Origin: Lachnospiraceae bacterium
GTDB lineage: Bacteria > Bacillota > Clostridia > Lachnospirales > Lachnospiraceae
Assembly: GCA_017443065.1 (NCBI GenBank)
Contig: JAFSPF010000075.1
Location: 1 to 44,071 of the forward strand
Length of the DNA: 44,071 nt
Reading direction: 5' to 3'
Part shown: piece after piece, positions 17,731-27,272 of the stretch
Position numbering within the stretch: the stretch's first letter is position 1
Layout: every line of letters starts with the position of its first letter
Made by a program: the position numbers and the translations under genes
Notes under the pieces: generated by a model
The model's input: only the letters and a program-made list of their open reading frames with translations
The model's database searches: none
Told to the model about the DNA's origin: nothing

Positions 17731-18120
17731 TTATTTCTTTTCGTCCAAAATCACTGTCAGGTGACTCATTCTCTTGTTGATGCGATACGCGCTGCCCCTC
17801 GCCCTCGGCTGGATGCGCTTCATGATCGGGCCGTTCGAGGCGAAGCACTCGGCAACATAAAGGTTGTCCTTGTTCATGCCCTGGAACTCCGCGTTGGCCG
17901 CCGCCGAAGCGAGCAGCTTGTGGATCACGGTTGCCGCGTACTTCGGGCTGTAATCCAGGATCGCGAGCGCCGTATTGACATCCCTGCCGCGGATCGCGTC
18001 CATGACGATGCAGGCCTTCTGCACGGGAATGCGCGCATAGGAAAGCTTTGCATGCGGACGTTTCTCTCTCTTCTCCGCGTTACGTTCGTGTTTAACCTGT
18101 GTTCTGTGCTGCGTAGCCAT
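17731..18120 (-). CDS. rplV: 50S ribosomal protein L22
   Basis: Its hairpin loop forms part of the exit-tunnel wall. 129 residues from the ATG at 18120, which has AGGAGGT upstream; a longer open frame to 18216 lacks family similarity. The C-terminal loop KRIQPRARGSAYRINKRMSH is typical. No deletion of the kind linked to macrolide resistance is evident by eye. Confidence 0.96.
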   Translation of the reverse strand: MATQHRTQVKHERNAEKREKRPHAKLSYARIPVQKACIVMDAIRGRDVNTALAILDYSPKYAATVIHKLLASAAANAEFQGMNKDNLYVAECFASNGPIMKRIQPRARGSAYRINKRMSHLTVILDEKK

Positions 18121-18148
18121 TTGAAAAACCTCCTGTACGGCGTCCGGG

Positions 18149-18430
18149 TTACTTGGAGCCGGATTTCTTTTCGCTTCCGGCGTGTCCCCGGAAGGTTCTT
18201 GTCGGAACGAACTCACCCAGCTTGTGACCGACCATATCCTCCGTCACGTACACCGGGATGTGCTTGCGCCCGTCGTGTACCGCGATCGTATGGCCGACAA
18301 ACGAAGGGAAAATCGTGGAACGGCGCGACCAGGTTTTGATGACCTGCTTCTGGTTCTGCTCGTTCATCGCGTCGATTTTTTTCAGTAAGCTCGCGTCCGC
18401 AAAGGGACCTTTCTTCAAAGAACGTGACAT
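18149..18430 (-). CDS. rpsS: 30S ribosomal protein S19
   Basis: Head protein that works with S13 in tRNA contacts. 93 residues, beginning [20 protein letters not shown] and containing [20 protein letters not shown]. Confidence 0.97.
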   Translation of the reverse strand: MSRSLKKGPFADASLLKKIDAMNEQNQKQVIKTWSRRSTIFPSFVGHTIAVHDGRKHIPVYVTEDMVGHKLGEFVPTRTFRGHAGSEKKSGSK

Positions 18431-18444
18431 ATTTTCCTCTCCTG

Positions 18445-19287
18445 TTACTTAATCGCCTTGCCGTCTCTTCTGCGGACAATGAGTTTGTTGGACTGTTTCT
18501 TGCGCTTTCTGGTCTTGTAACCGAGGGCGGGTTTGCCCCAGGGGGTGGACGGTCCGGGACGTCCGATCGGGGACCTTCCCTCACCGCCGCCGTGCGGGTG
18601 ATCATTCGGGTTCATGACCGAGCCGCGCACCGTCGGGCGGAAGCCCATGTGGCGGACACGTCCGGCCTTGCCCAGGTTGATCAGGTTGTGATCAATGTTG
18701 CCGACCGTGCCGATCGTGGCGCGGCAGTTCACCGGTACCATGCGCATCTCTCCGGAGGGAAGACGCAGCGTCGCGTGCTTGCCTTCCTTTGCCATGAGCT
18801 GCGCGACATTGCCGGCGCTCCTGACCATCTGGCCGCCCCTGCCCGGATACAGCTCCACGTTGTGAACGCCGGTACCGACCGGGATCTCCGAGAGCGGGAG
18901 GCAGTTGCCGATGCGCACTTCCGCGCGCGGTCCGTTCATGACCTGCATCCCGACCTTTAAGCCTTCGGGTGCGAGGATGTAGGACTTCTGTCCGTCCTCA
19001 TAGCAGATCAGTGCGATGTTGGCCGTGCGGTTCGGATCATATTCGATGCCGAGCACCTTTGCATGGATCCCGTCCTTATTGCGTTTGAAATCCACGAGGC
19101 GGTACTTTCTCCTGTTGCCGCCGCCGCGGTGACGCACGGTGATCTTGCCCTGTGCGTTTCTGCCCGCATGCTTTTTCAGCGAAGACAGCAGGGATTTTTC
19201 CGGTGTCTTTTTCGTGATCTCGGAAAAATCGGAACCCGTCATCTGTCTGCGGGACGGTGTATACGGACCGTACTTTTTGATACCCAT
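18445..19287 (-). CDS. rplB: 50S ribosomal protein L2
   Basis: Supports peptidyl transferase and subunit association. 280 residues, [18 protein letters not shown] at the start, the conserved [19 protein letters not shown] segment and the C-terminal [19 protein letters not shown] containing the critical histidine. Confidence 0.97.
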   Translation of the reverse strand: MGIKKYGPYTPSRRQMTGSDFSEITKKTPEKSLLSSLKKHAGRNAQGKITVRHRGGGNRRKYRLVDFKRNKDGIHAKVLGIEYDPNRTANIALICYEDGQKSYILAPEGLKVGMQVMNGPRAEVRIGNCLPLSEIPVGTGVHNVELYPGRGGQMVRSAGNVAQLMAKEGKHATLRLPSGEMRMVPVNCRATIGTVGNIDHNLINLGKAGRVRHMGFRPTVRGSVMNPNDHPHGGGEGRSPIGRPGPSTPWGKPALGYKTRKRKKQSNKLIVRRRDGKAIK

Positions 19288-19311
19288 GTTACTGTTCTCC
19301 TCTAAAGTAAA

Positions 19312-19611
19312 TTACAGACCCTGATAAATCTCGATGTCCTTGCTGTCCGCGGTGAGCTTGACGATCGCCTTTTTGCTGGCGGCCGTAAAGCCTTCCGCGC
19401 GGCCGCGGCGCTTCTTCTTGCCGCGGATGTTCATCGTGTTGACGCGCTCGACCTTCGCGCCGTCAAAGCATTTTTCCACCGCCTCTTTGATCATCGTCTT
19501 GTTGGCGTCCGGATGCACGAGGAAGGTGTATTCCTTCTGTTCCATCATCGCCATGCTCTTTTCCGTGAGCACCGGCTTTAAGATCACGTCATAATGTGTT
19601 AAAGCAGCCAT
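19312..19611 (-). CDS. rplW: 50S ribosomal protein L23
   Basis: Tunnel-exit protein that anchors trigger factor. 99 residues, with VILKPVLTEKSMAMMEQKEY near the start and INTKxTRP-like RVNTMNIRGKKKRRGR in the middle. Its ATG shares one base with the rplD TAA. Confidence 0.97.
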   Translation of the reverse strand: MAALTHYDVILKPVLTEKSMAMMEQKEYTFLVHPDANKTMIKEAVEKCFDGAKVERVNTMNIRGKKKRRGRAEGFTAASKKAIVKLTADSKDIEIYQGL

Positions 19612-20231
19612 TAAGCGTACACCTCCTCAATCTTTTCCACCGCGCCCTTCGTCAGGACCAGCGTCTTCGCGTTGACAATGTCATACACGTTGATGCCGGA
19701 AGATTCGCAGGTCTTGACCTTCGGAAGATTGCGCGCGGAGTAAATCACGTTTTCGTCATGCTCCGCCGTCACGACCAGCGCCTTGTCCGCGATCTGCAGC
19801 GCATCGAGAACCTTGACGAATTCCTTTGTCTTCTTTTCTTCCATCGTCAGCTCGTCCAGCACGATGAGCTTACCGTCCTGTACCTTCCCGGACAGCGCGC
19901 CCTTCAGCGCGGCACGTTTTTCCTTTTTGTTCATCTTGAAGGAATAATCTCTCGGAACGGGCGCAAAGACCATGCCGCCGCCCTTCCACTGAGGGGAGCG
20001 GATGGAGCCCTGACGCGCGTGACCGGTGCCCTTCTGGCGCCACGGCTTTCTGCCGCCGCCGGAAACCTCCGAGCGCGTCTTTGCCTTCTGTGTGCCCTGG
20101 CGTTTTGCGGCAAGATGCTGCTTCACCGCCATATAGATGAGGTGCTCGTTGACCTTGGCGCCGAAGATATCATCGTTCAGCTCCAGATCGCCGGCCTCTT
20201 TTCCTTCCATGTTCAGCATTGTAACCTTCAT
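19611..20231 (-). CDS. rplD: 50S ribosomal protein L4
   Basis: Tunnel protein; in E. coli it also represses the S10 operon. 206 residues from the ATG at 20231, chosen for AAGGAG upstream and the family start MKVTMLNMEGKEAG. The tunnel loop KPWRQKGTGHARQGSIRSPQ is intact. A longer frame to 20333 lies in rplC. Confidence 0.96.
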   Translation of the reverse strand: MKVTMLNMEGKEAGDLELNDDIFGAKVNEHLIYMAVKQHLAAKRQGTQKAKTRSEVSGGGRKPWRQKGTGHARQGSIRSPQWKGGGMVFAPVPRDYSFKMNKKEKRAALKGALSGKVQDGKLIVLDELTMEEKKTKEFVKVLDALQIADKALVVTAEHDENVIYSARNLPKVKTCESSGINVYDIVNAKTLVLTKGAVEKIEEVYA

Positions 20232-20259
20232 CGTTTTGCTCCTTATTTCAGGTCTGAAA

Positions 20260-20943
20260 TTATGCGCCCTGCTTTGTCGTCTCTTTGATGGTGACGAGAC
20301 TTCTGCGGGGGCCGGGAAGTGCGCCCTTGACAAGAATCAGATTCTTCTCCGCATCCACCTTTACGATCTCCAGGTTGCGGACGGTGACGCGTTCGTTGCC
20401 CATCTGGCCCGGCATGCCCTTTCCCTTGAACACGCGGGAAGGATCCGAGGATGCGCCGTTGGAACCCTGATGACGGTGGAACTTGGAGCCGTGCGTCATC
20501 GGTCCCCTGTGCTGTCCGAGGCGTTTGATCGTGCCCTGGAAGCCCTTACCCTTGGAGACGGCCGTCGCGTCGATGCGGTCGCCTTCCGCGAAAATGTCCG
20601 CCTTGATCTCCGCGCCCGGCTGATACTCTTCCGCGTTTTCAAAGCGGAACTCGCGCAGGAAGCGCTTGCCGGAAACGCCTGCCTTTTCCAGATGACCGAG
20701 CAGCGGTTTGCTGAGGCCGTGACGGAACTTGATGTGCTTTCTGCCGCCCTTGTCACGGTTGACCTTTCTGCCCTCTTTGTCAAGGAAACCGACCTGCACG
20801 GCCTTATAGCCGTCCTTTTCCTCGGTTTTCACCTGTGTCACGACGCAGGGACCCGCCTGCAGCACCGTCACGGGAATGACCGTGCCGTCCTCCTGGAAGA
20901 TCTGCGTCATGCCGACCTTTGTCGCCAAAATGCCCTTTTTCAT
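20260..20943 (-). CDS. rplC: 50S ribosomal protein L3
   Basis: Early assembly protein reaching close to the peptidyl transferase centre. 227 residues, starting [20 protein letters not shown], with [19 protein letters not shown] and [20 protein letters not shown]. Somewhat longer than the common 209 residues because of a slightly extended middle and tail. Confidence 0.97.
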   Translation of the reverse strand: MKKGILATKVGMTQIFQEDGTVIPVTVLQAGPCVVTQVKTEEKDGYKAVQVGFLDKEGRKVNRDKGGRKHIKFRHGLSKPLLGHLEKAGVSGKRFLREFRFENAEEYQPGAEIKADIFAEGDRIDATAVSKGKGFQGTIKRLGQHRGPMTHGSKFHRHQGSNGASSDPSRVFKGKGMPGQMGNERVTVRNLEIVKVDAEKNLILVKGALPGPRRSLVTIKETTKQGA

Positions 20944-20949
20944 TGGTAT

Positions 20950-21261
20950 TTACCTCATCTTTATCTTGATTTCCACGCCGGCCGGCATTTCCAGACGCTG
21001 CAGGGCGTCCACGGTTTTCGGCGTGGGAGATACGATATCAATCAGACGCTTGTGCGTGCGCTGCTCGAACTGTTCTCTCGAGTCCTTGTACTTGTGCACG
21101 GCACGAAGGATCGTGACGATCTCTTTTTTTGTCGGCAGCGGCACCGGTCCGGAGACCTGGGAACCGTTTCTGCGGACGGTCTCGATGATCTTCTTCGCAG
21201 AGGAATCCACGAGCTGATGATCGTACGCTTTCAATGTGATTCTCATTACCTGATTTGCCAT
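20950..21261 (-). CDS. rpsJ: 30S ribosomal protein S10
   Basis: First gene of the cluster; S10 works in the 30S head and, with NusB, in antitermination. 103 residues from the ATG at 21261 ([20 protein letters not shown]), with AAGGAG upstream. The motif [20 protein letters not shown] is typical. The open frame upstream to 21462 runs through the promoter and is not coding. Confidence 0.97.
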   Translation of the reverse strand: MANQVMRITLKAYDHQLVDSSAKKIIETVRRNGSQVSGPVPLPTKKEIVTILRAVHKYKDSREQFEQRTHKRLIDIVSPTPKTVDALQRLEMPAGVEIKIKMR

Positions 21262-21319
21262 AAAAAGCTCCTTGGTACACGTAGTCGTGTGTTTCTTTTT
21301 TATTGCCACAGCATCCGAT

Positions 21320-21348
21320 ATTCTATTACATCCGGAGGATTGAATCAA
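21320..21348 (-). promoter_or_regulatory. Promoter of the S10-spc-alpha cluster
   Basis: On the minus strand, TTGATT (21343-21348) and TAGAAT (21320-21325) with an exact 17-base spacer. A leader of about 50 bases follows, including a small ACACG/CGTGT hairpin just before the rpsJ ribosome binding site. It is the only clear promoter found ahead of the 30-gene cluster. Confidence 0.7.
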
Positions 21349-21444
21349 GCAGAAATTTTGAAAAAATGCATGAAATAGTAAAGTGGGTCGAAAGAGGCGG
21401 TTTGGTTGATGATATTTATCATCCTGTCCCTTGGTGTCTCCCTG

Positions 21445-21453
21445 TGTTATACT
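21445..21453 (+). promoter_or_regulatory. Extended -10 promoter, leaderless type
   Basis: TG at 21445-21446, one base, then TATACT at 21448-21453. The ATG of the methyltransferase starts 7 bases later and there is no Shine-Dalgarno sequence. Transcription would begin at or next to the start codon. Confidence 0.6.
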
Positions 21454-21460
21454 ATACCAC

Positions 21461-22342
21461 ATGTGGGTTGCAAATCAATGGAAAGAGTACGAAATACTGG
21501 ATTGCGGTGACGGGGAAAAGCTGGAACGCTGGGGCGATGTCATCCTGAGAAGGCCTGACCCGCAGGCGATCTGGCCGCGTACGGAAAGCGATGCGCGCTG
21601 GCAAAAGGCGGACGGCATCTATCATCGCAGCTCCAAAGGCGGCGGCGAATGGGAGAATCGCGGGATGCCGGATGCGTGGACGGTTTCCTACGGCGCATTG
21701 TCCTTTCATCTGCGCCCCTTTTCCTTTAAGCATACGGGGCTGTTTCCGGAGCAGGCCGTCAACTGGGATTTCATGTCTTCCATTATAAAAGAAGCAAAGC
21801 GCCCGGTCCGCGTCTTGAACCTCTTTGCCTATACGGGCGGCGCGACCTGTGCCCTGCTTTCCGCGGGCGCGGAGGTGACCCACGTCGATGCGTCAAAGGG
21901 CATGGTCACGGCAGCCAAAGAAAACGCGCAGCTTTCCGGCCTTGCGGAGAAAAAAGTGCGCTGGCTGGTGGATGACTGCATGAAGTTTGTGGAACGGGAG
22001 ATCCGGCGCGGCAACCGCTATGACGCGGTCTTGCTGGATCCGCCGAGCTACGGACGCGGTCCGAAGGGAGAAATCTGGAAAATCGAAGAGGGCATTTATC
22101 CGCTGCTGGCCGCCTGCATGCGGCTGCTGTCGGAGCATCCCCTCTTTTTCATTCTGAATATGTATACGACCGGCCTGCAGCCGGGAACCCTTGCGTATCT
22201 TCTGCGCACGGCACTGACGGAAGGTGCGCCCGCGCCCGAAAAGAAAGCGGAGATTGCAGCGGATGAAATCGGTCTGCCGGTCACGGCCTCCGGAAGCGTG
22301 CTGCCCTGCGGCGGCTGCGGAAGGGTGACCTTTCAGACGTAA
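21461..22342 (+). CDS. Class I SAM-dependent RNA methyltransferase, RlmI-like
   Basis: Probable cytosine-C5 type rRNA methyltransferase of the RlmI/COG1092 group, though the target base is not shown by the sequence. The 293 residues contain the SAM-binding motif [21 protein letters not shown] (about 120-140), the acidic [10 protein letters not shown] after it, and the catalytic-site motif [10 protein letters not shown]. The N-terminal PUA domain of full RlmI is missing; about 100 residues of a different strand-rich region precede the catalytic part. Start chosen at 21461 ([13 protein letters not shown]); an upstream ATG at 21431 would lie before the promoter box. The 3' end overlaps the converging synthetase gene by 10 bases. 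Confidence 0.85.
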   Translation: MWVANQWKEYEILDCGDGEKLERWGDVILRRPDPQAIWPRTESDARWQKADGIYHRSSKGGGEWENRGMPDAWTVSYGALSFHLRPFSFKHTGLFPEQAVNWDFMSSIIKEAKRPVRVLNLFAYTGGATCALLSAGAEVTHVDASKGMVTAAKENAQLSGLAEKKVRWLVDDCMKFVEREIRRGNRYDAVLLDPPSYGRGPKGEIWKIEEGIYPLLAACMRLLSEHPLFFILNMYTTGLQPGTLAYLLRTALTEGAPAPEKKAEIAADEIGLPVTASGSVLPCGGCGRVTFQT

Positions 22343-23034
22343 TCTATCTTCTCGCGTATCTGCGTCATGCGGTGGTCCAGCTGGTTGATGAGCTCCGCCG
22401 CGTAGCGCATTTCCTCCGAAACGGATTCCAGATTGCGGATTTCTTTTTTGTATTTCATCTTGTGCTCCAGCGAGGCCCAGAAGTCCATCGCGATCGTGCG
22501 GAACTGCACCTCCACCGTCATCCATTCCTTGTCCTCTGACAAAAAGACCGGTACCTCGATGATGAGATGCAGCGAGCGGTAGCCGTTTTCCTTGGGCTCC
22601 TTCAGATAATCCTTTCTGCGGATCACGCGGATGTCATCCTGCGCCACAAGGCAGTCCGCCAGCGAATAAATATCATCCACAAAGGAACAGATCACACGCA
22701 CGCCGGCGATGTCCGTTAAGTTCTCCACGATGGAATCATAACTCAGGGGAAGACCGCGCCGCATCAGCTTGTCATGAATACTCGTCGGTGTCTTTAAGCG
22801 TGATTTAATGGACTCAAAGGGATTGCGCTCGTTTTTGATGGACATGTCCCGGTTCAGAACCTCAAGCTTTGTCCGCACCTCGCTGATGGCGCATTCGTAT
22901 TTCATCATCAGCACACGAAAGCGCTGGACATCCTCCGACATATGCAGGACTTCCGCGATCTCCGGTTCCGAGATGCGGCTCATGCCCTGCAGGATGTTCC
23001 CCGCGTTATACATGGTATTGCTGTCGTAAGCCAT
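22333..23034 (-). CDS. Small alarmone synthetase, RelQ/YjbM type
   Basis: Makes (p)ppGpp from ATP and GDP/GTP, or pGpp from GMP. The 233 residues hold only the RelA/SpoT synthetase domain, without hydrolase, TGS or ACT domains. Visible motifs: FESIKSRLKTPTSIHDKL, DIAGVRVIC, the G-loop-like KDYLKEPKENGYRSLHL and VEVQFRTIAMDFWASLEHKM. The ribosome binding site AGGAG overlaps the TAG stop of the upstream DUF6273-like gene (11 bases apart), so the two form one operon. Placement among RelP and RelQ is uncertain. Confidence 0.9.
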   Translation of the reverse strand: MAYDSNTMYNAGNILQGMSRISEPEIAEVLHMSEDVQRFRVLMMKYECAISEVRTKLEVLNRDMSIKNERNPFESIKSRLKTPTSIHDKLMRRGLPLSYDSIVENLTDIAGVRVICSFVDDIYSLADCLVAQDDIRVIRRKDYLKEPKENGYRSLHLIIEVPVFLSEDKEWMTVEVQFRTIAMDFWASLEHKMKYKKEIRNLESVSEEMRYAAELINQLDHRMTQIREKIDYV

Positions 23035-23044
23035 GGTGTTTCTC

Positions 23045-24076
23045 CTATTCTAATATCATCCAGAGAACGGGACGAACGCCCGCCGCGACGTCCCTCGCGT
23101 CCACGGTCTGGAACGCCCCCTCCGGAGAGACCATCACCGCGCCGGATTCGCTGCGGTTCGCGGATGTGCGCGTCCAGTAGGCGCCCGTCGAAACCCGGTC
23201 CGCTTCCGTGGGAAGATAGCGCTCCGTTTCCTGCATGGAGAAGATGTAAATGCGCTCCTCCGTGGACTTGCGCGTCACGGTCTGCGGATCCGAAGGATTC
23301 GCGGGGTTCTCCGCCATCACGGCCGCGATGCGGTTCTGCTCCGCGATGGAAAACGCGTTTGAGAAAAACTCCGTTGAAAGCCATTTGCGAAGCGTGCAGT
23401 ATTCCCAGGCCACGCCGATATGGGTCTCCGTGAACGGTCTTGTGTCCACAAGCTGCTCACAGAGCAGGAGGATCTGTCCGCCGTCACGGTTCAGCACACG
23501 CCAGCTCAGGGGCGCGCCCATCCACGTGCCGAAATTGACCGTGGAGCCGATCGCCGGTGCCGTCGCCTCTATCACGCGGTCCGTAATGCGGTATGCGGCA
23601 TCCGCGTCCACCGCACTCAGTCCCGCCGCGATCTCCCGCACACGGTCGTAATCCCCGGCGGCAAAAAGCTGCTCCGCAATACCGGAAAGCTCCGTGGCCG
23701 TTTCCGACTGCAGCGTTTGAAGCTCCGCCGGTGACAAATGCGCCGAAGCCCTGGAAAAGGCATCGGACACGCCCTGGGCGTTGGCCTCCGCACCGTAGGC
23801 CTTGACCAGGCCGCTGTAGGCCGCCGCGCCCTGCGCGTCAATCTCAAGCGCCGCCTCATAGGCCGTCGCCGCCTGGGAATACGCGCCCTCCGCATACTGT
23901 GCATCGCCCGAGGCGACCTGCCGTTCATATCGCCGCTCCGGTGTATTGCGTAAAAGAATAAACAGAACCGTGCCCAGAATCAGGACAAACGCGACCACGA
24001 TCAGAATCGCGATCAGTCTCCCCCGTCCGTGCGCCCCACGTTTTTTTCTTTTTTTTCTCCGTTTTCTGTTGTCCAT
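23045..24076 (-). CDS. Membrane-anchored TPR-like protein with DUF6273-like domain
   Basis: Function unknown. The 343 residues start with a very basic stretch (RKRRKKRKKRGAHGRGR), then one membrane segment (LIAILIVVAFVLILGTVLFI). An alanine-rich helical region of about 60-180 resembles TPR repeats (GDAQYAEGAYSQAATAYEAA), and a C-terminal domain has WRVLNRDGGQILLLCE, WEYCTLRKWLSTEFF and YWTRTSANRS. Those motifs recall DUF6273 of clostridial surface proteins. Topology would put the TPR and C-terminal parts outside. I start it at 24076; a frame to 24112 would include the promoter. It precedes the alarmone synthetase in one operon and ends in TAG. Confidence 0.75.
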   Translation of the reverse strand: MDNRKRRKKRKKRGAHGRGRLIAILIVVAFVLILGTVLFILLRNTPERRYERQVASGDAQYAEGAYSQAATAYEAALEIDAQGAAAYSGLVKAYGAEANAQGVSDAFSRASAHLSPAELQTLQSETATELSGIAEQLFAAGDYDRVREIAAGLSAVDADAAYRITDRVIEATAPAIGSTVNFGTWMGAPLSWRVLNRDGGQILLLCEQLVDTRPFTETHIGVAWEYCTLRKWLSTEFFSNAFSIAEQNRIAAVMAENPANPSDPQTVTRKSTEERIYIFSMQETERYLPTEADRVSTGAYWTRTSANRSESGAVMVSPEGAFQTVDARDVAAGVRPVLWMILE

Positions 24077-24083
24077 CGGATAC

Positions 24084-24112
24084 AGTATAGCCCATTCGCA
24101 AAAAATGAACAA
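24084..24112 (-). promoter_or_regulatory. Promoter of the DUF6273-like gene, leaderless type
   Basis: TTGTTC (24107-24112) and TATACT (24084-24089) with an exact 17-base spacer on the minus strand. The ATG at 24076 is only 7 bases past the -10 box and no ribosome binding site is visible. It is back to back with the dgc promoter. Confidence 0.65.
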
Positions 24113-24127
24113 CTCCTTCTTTACATA

Positions 24128-24136
24128 TGATATAAT
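24128..24136 (+). promoter_or_regulatory. Extended -10 promoter of the first GGDEF gene, leaderless type
   Basis: TG, one base, TATAAT (24131-24136), then the ATG at 24143 after six bases. No Shine-Dalgarno sequence and no clear -35. Confidence 0.6.
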
Positions 24137-24142
24137 AATGAA

Positions 24143-25858
24143 ATGAAACTACGCCCGCGCAGGAAAAACATCATCCTCCTGTGTTTTATGGCGCTATTTG
24201 TCGCGCTTAGTTTTTTTGCGCTTGTCATTCTTGTCCCCGAACCGGATTATCCCATCTACCAATTAAGCGATCACTGGAACGCGGTGCTGGCCGACGGAAG
24301 CACACAGACGGATGTCCGTCTCACCGATATCAATTTAGGCCCCGTCAAAACCGGTGAGGTTTACGAGCTGAGTCACATGCTGCCTCCGGAGGAGGTGATG
24401 GCCGGCACGCTTCAGATCAAAACCCGCCACGCTTCGCTGGAGGTCTATGTCGATGACATCCTGGTCTATACCGACGGCATGCAATACTTCGAACGGAATG
24501 AAATGACGCCGGCCTCCTTCCATTTCATCCCCTTGCCGGACGGCTACGCCTCCCGCGTCCTGAAGCTGCGGATCTGGGCCAATGAGGACGGCGCCTTCTC
24601 CGGTCTGGAGCCGGTTATGGTCGGCAACACCGGAGACCTGCAGGCGGAATACCTGCGCTCGGGCCGGCTGACGCTCTTCGCGGGGCTTTTCCTCGCGGTG
24701 ATGGGCATCATTCTTTTCTTCATTTTTCTCTACCTTTCGGTCAACTATCGTACGGAGATGCGAATTCTCTTCAGCGGTATACTCTCCTTTCTGATCGGCG
24801 TCTATATGCTGTGCTACTACAGCCTCGCGGATCTCTTAAGTCCGGGGCAGGTACGCAACAACATGATCGAATACATCGCCCTCTTTCTGATCCCCCCCGC
24901 GTTTATGGCGCTCTTAAGCGCCTCCACGGAATCAAAAGCCAGACGGGCTTATGCCGTTATTGCCGTTTTGGATTTTCTGGTTGCACTGGTCCTTATCACC
25001 CTGCATTTCAGGAATGTGATTTTCATCGACCAGTATGTCCCCGTGGTCCACATCATGATCATCACAGAGGGCCTCGGCATCGTTGTCTTTACCGTCATCA
25101 GTGCCATCCTCCGGAGGCGTCGCGCCATGATCCGCGAAGACTGGCGTGTGTCCCGGGTCATCTGGGCCGCAGGCTTCTTTGCCCTGCTGTTCTCCGCGAT
25201 CATTGATATTGTCCGTTTCAATGTTTCACTCTACATGGGAAATGGGGATGATTCCTACTCCAACCTGAACAGCCTGACGATCGGCGCGCTCCTTTTCGTC
25301 TCCGCGTTGATCGTCAATTTCTTCTATTATCATATCGAGCAGTTGTATGAGGAAGCAACGATCCGCCGCCTGTCCGGTCTGGCCTATACGGACCCGCTGA
25401 CGGACATGTCCAACCGCTCCCGCTGTGAGCAGCTGATGCGCCGGATTGATGAGGACGGCACGCCCTTCGTGGTCATCAGCATGGACCTGGATCACCTGAA
25501 GGAGATCAATGACAAATTCGGACACAGTGCGGGTGACCGCTATCTGTCCGATATGGCAAAGCTGCTGCGGGAGAGTTTCCTGGATACCACGCTGCTCGGG
25601 CGCATGGGCGGTGACGAATTCGTCGCGATCTGGGGCGGCACGGACACGCTTCCCTGCCGCCGCTCCGTCGCGCGGATGGAGACGGCGCTCATCAACCGGC
25701 ATTACACGCATCCGCCGGTCCGCGGTGACATTTCCTACGGCTATGCCGTCAGCACGGAAACCTATTCCGGCACCGTGAAGGACACCTATCATCTGGCGGA
25801 CCAGAGGATGTACGAAATGAAACGAATCAGACATCAGGAGGCGGCTGCCCATGCGTAA
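24143..25858 (+). CDS. Membrane diguanylate cyclase with 7TM sensor
   Basis: Predicted to make c-di-GMP from GTP in response to an external signal. The 571 residues comprise a first membrane segment (about 8-30), an extracytoplasmic beta-rich domain (about 35-165), seven closely spaced membrane helices (about 170-400, a 7TMR-DISM-like arrangement), and a C-terminal GGDEF domain. The active-site motif GGDEF is intact at residues 489-493, after YTDPLTDMSNRSR and DLDHLKEINDKFGHSAGD. The RxxD inhibitory site is absent (LDTT at that place), so product feedback through it is not expected. The start lies directly behind an extended -10 box. The stop overlaps the next GGDEF gene by 8 bases. Confidence 0.9.
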   Translation: MKLRPRRKNIILLCFMALFVALSFFALVILVPEPDYPIYQLSDHWNAVLADGSTQTDVRLTDINLGPVKTGEVYELSHMLPPEEVMAGTLQIKTRHASLEVYVDDILVYTDGMQYFERNEMTPASFHFIPLPDGYASRVLKLRIWANEDGAFSGLEPVMVGNTGDLQAEYLRSGRLTLFAGLFLAVMGIILFFIFLYLSVNYRTEMRILFSGILSFLIGVYMLCYYSLADLLSPGQVRNNMIEYIALFLIPPAFMALLSASTESKARRAYAVIAVLDFLVALVLITLHFRNVIFIDQYVPVVHIMIITEGLGIVVFTVISAILRRRRAMIREDWRVSRVIWAAGFFALLFSAIIDIVRFNVSLYMGNGDDSYSNLNSLTIGALLFVSALIVNFFYYHIEQLYEEATIRRLSGLAYTDPLTDMSNRSRCEQLMRRIDEDGTPFVVISMDLDHLKEINDKFGHSAGDRYLSDMAKLLRESFLDTTLLGRMGGDEFVAIWGGTDTLPCRRSVARMETALINRHYTHPPVRGDISYGYAVSTETYSGTVKDTYHLADQRMYEMKRIRHQEAAAHA

Positions 25859-27272
25859 ACAAAAAGCCCTTCTGACCGTCATCAGTGCCCTCCCCCTGCT
25901 CATCGCCCTGCTGATGCTGATCGCGCTGTGGGCCGGGACGCTGGGCGAATACCGTTCCCAGTGTTACCTCGTCAGCGGGGACAGCTGGGTCGTGCCTGAG
26001 GTCAATACGGTGCAGCCCTCGCTCTTTTTGCGCTACACCGGCGGTGATCTGAAGGTGCTTGCCGACGGCAAAACGGTTTATGAAAAGCAAACCGTCTCCC
26101 GGCTTGCGGAGCGTTTCTCCGGTTCCAGATCCCTGATTGTGGAGCTGCCGGAGGATGTCGCCGGAAAGAAGCTGGAGATCAAAATCAGCATCGAGGGAAC
26201 GGAGGTCAACACCCTCGTGGAGGCGCCTCTGTACGGCTCACATAATGCCGTCTTCCACCTGTTTTTGTACCAGGCGCTGCCGGCGCTGGTGATCGGCTCC
26301 TTCCAGCTGATTTTCGGCATCATCTTCCTCTTCCTGACGGTCGGCTTTTCCGTCACCGTCAGCGGTGTCGCGGACCACATCCTCGGTGCCGCCATCTGTA
26401 TCAATTTCGGCATGTGGCTGTTCAGCTCCGGCGGCATCCTGCCGCTCTTCATGCGCACACCCTATGACACCATCGTGGAGATCGGCACCTCGCTCCTGAT
26501 TCTTCCGCTTTTGCTGTTCATGCTCTATACCCTGAACAACCGCCGCAGCTACCTGGAGGTCGGCATCTGGATCTTCGCTGCCTGCATGGTCTTCTATCTG
26601 ATCTTCGCGGCCTCGGAAAGCATGAACAACGTGCGCATGCATGACCTTGCGACGCTCCTCCCGAACATCGGCTGCATCAGCTTTTCCGTCACGCAGATCC
26701 TGAACTACTACCTGAACATCACGGCCTCCTACGCGCGTCAGGAGGAATACATGTCGCTCACGGAAAAGGCTTATATCGACGCCCTCACGGGGCTGCCGAA
26801 CCGCAAGAGTGCGGACAACGTCTTCCGCTCCCTCAACAGCACGGCGGGCAGCTACTGCATTGTCAGTATGGACCTGGATAACTTAAAGATCATCAACGAC
26901 ACCTACGGGCATGAGGCCGGCGACAGCATGCTGAAGGCCGCCTCGGATACCCTGATCGAATGCGTCGGGGAGCTGGGCTTCCGTGCGCGCATGGGCGGTG
27001 ACGAATTCGTCCTCGTCTTAAAGCGCGTTCCGGAAAACGCCGTGCAGTCGCTGCTTGAGGAAATCGAAGAAAAACTGAACGGTGCGGGCATCGTCCGTCA
27101 CCGCATCCCCTACAGCATTTCCTACGGCTATGCCTTCCGCGAGGAGCGCAGGAAGGGCACCGCACTGGACATCTACAATCTGGCGGACGAGCGGATGTAC
27201 GAACAAAAATCTGAGAAGAAACGCCAGCGCATCTTGGAGGCGACGCTCGCGCAAGAAGGCCGCTCCCATTGA
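25851..27272 (+). CDS. Second membrane diguanylate cyclase
   Basis: Paralogue of the preceding gene with the same plan in 473 residues: one membrane segment near the N-terminus, a short extracytoplasmic domain (about 35-130), a multi-helix membrane region (about 140-300) and a GGDEF domain. GGDEF is at residues 382-386, preceded by YIDALTGLPNRKSADN and DLDNLKIINDTYGHEAGD. The inhibitory RxxD is again missing. The ATG lies inside the end of the first gene with GGAGG 10 bases upstream, so translation is coupled. Sequence between the two differs greatly outside the GGDEF part, suggesting different signals. The stop lies within the terminator hairpin. Confidence 0.9.
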   Translation: MRKQKALLTVISALPLLIALLMLIALWAGTLGEYRSQCYLVSGDSWVVPEVNTVQPSLFLRYTGGDLKVLADGKTVYEKQTVSRLAERFSGSRSLIVELPEDVAGKKLEIKISIEGTEVNTLVEAPLYGSHNAVFHLFLYQALPALVIGSFQLIFGIIFLFLTVGFSVTVSGVADHILGAAICINFGMWLFSSGGILPLFMRTPYDTIVEIGTSLLILPLLLFMLYTLNNRRSYLEVGIWIFAACMVFYLIFAASESMNNVRMHDLATLLPNIGCISFSVTQILNYYLNITASYARQEEYMSLTEKAYIDALTGLPNRKSADNVFRSLNSTAGSYCIVSMDLDNLKIINDTYGHEAGDSMLKAASDTLIECVGELGFRARMGGDEFVLVLKRVPENAVQSLLEEIEEKLNGAGIVRHRIPYSISYGYAFREERRKGTALDIYNLADERMYEQKSEKKRQRILEATLAQEGRSH

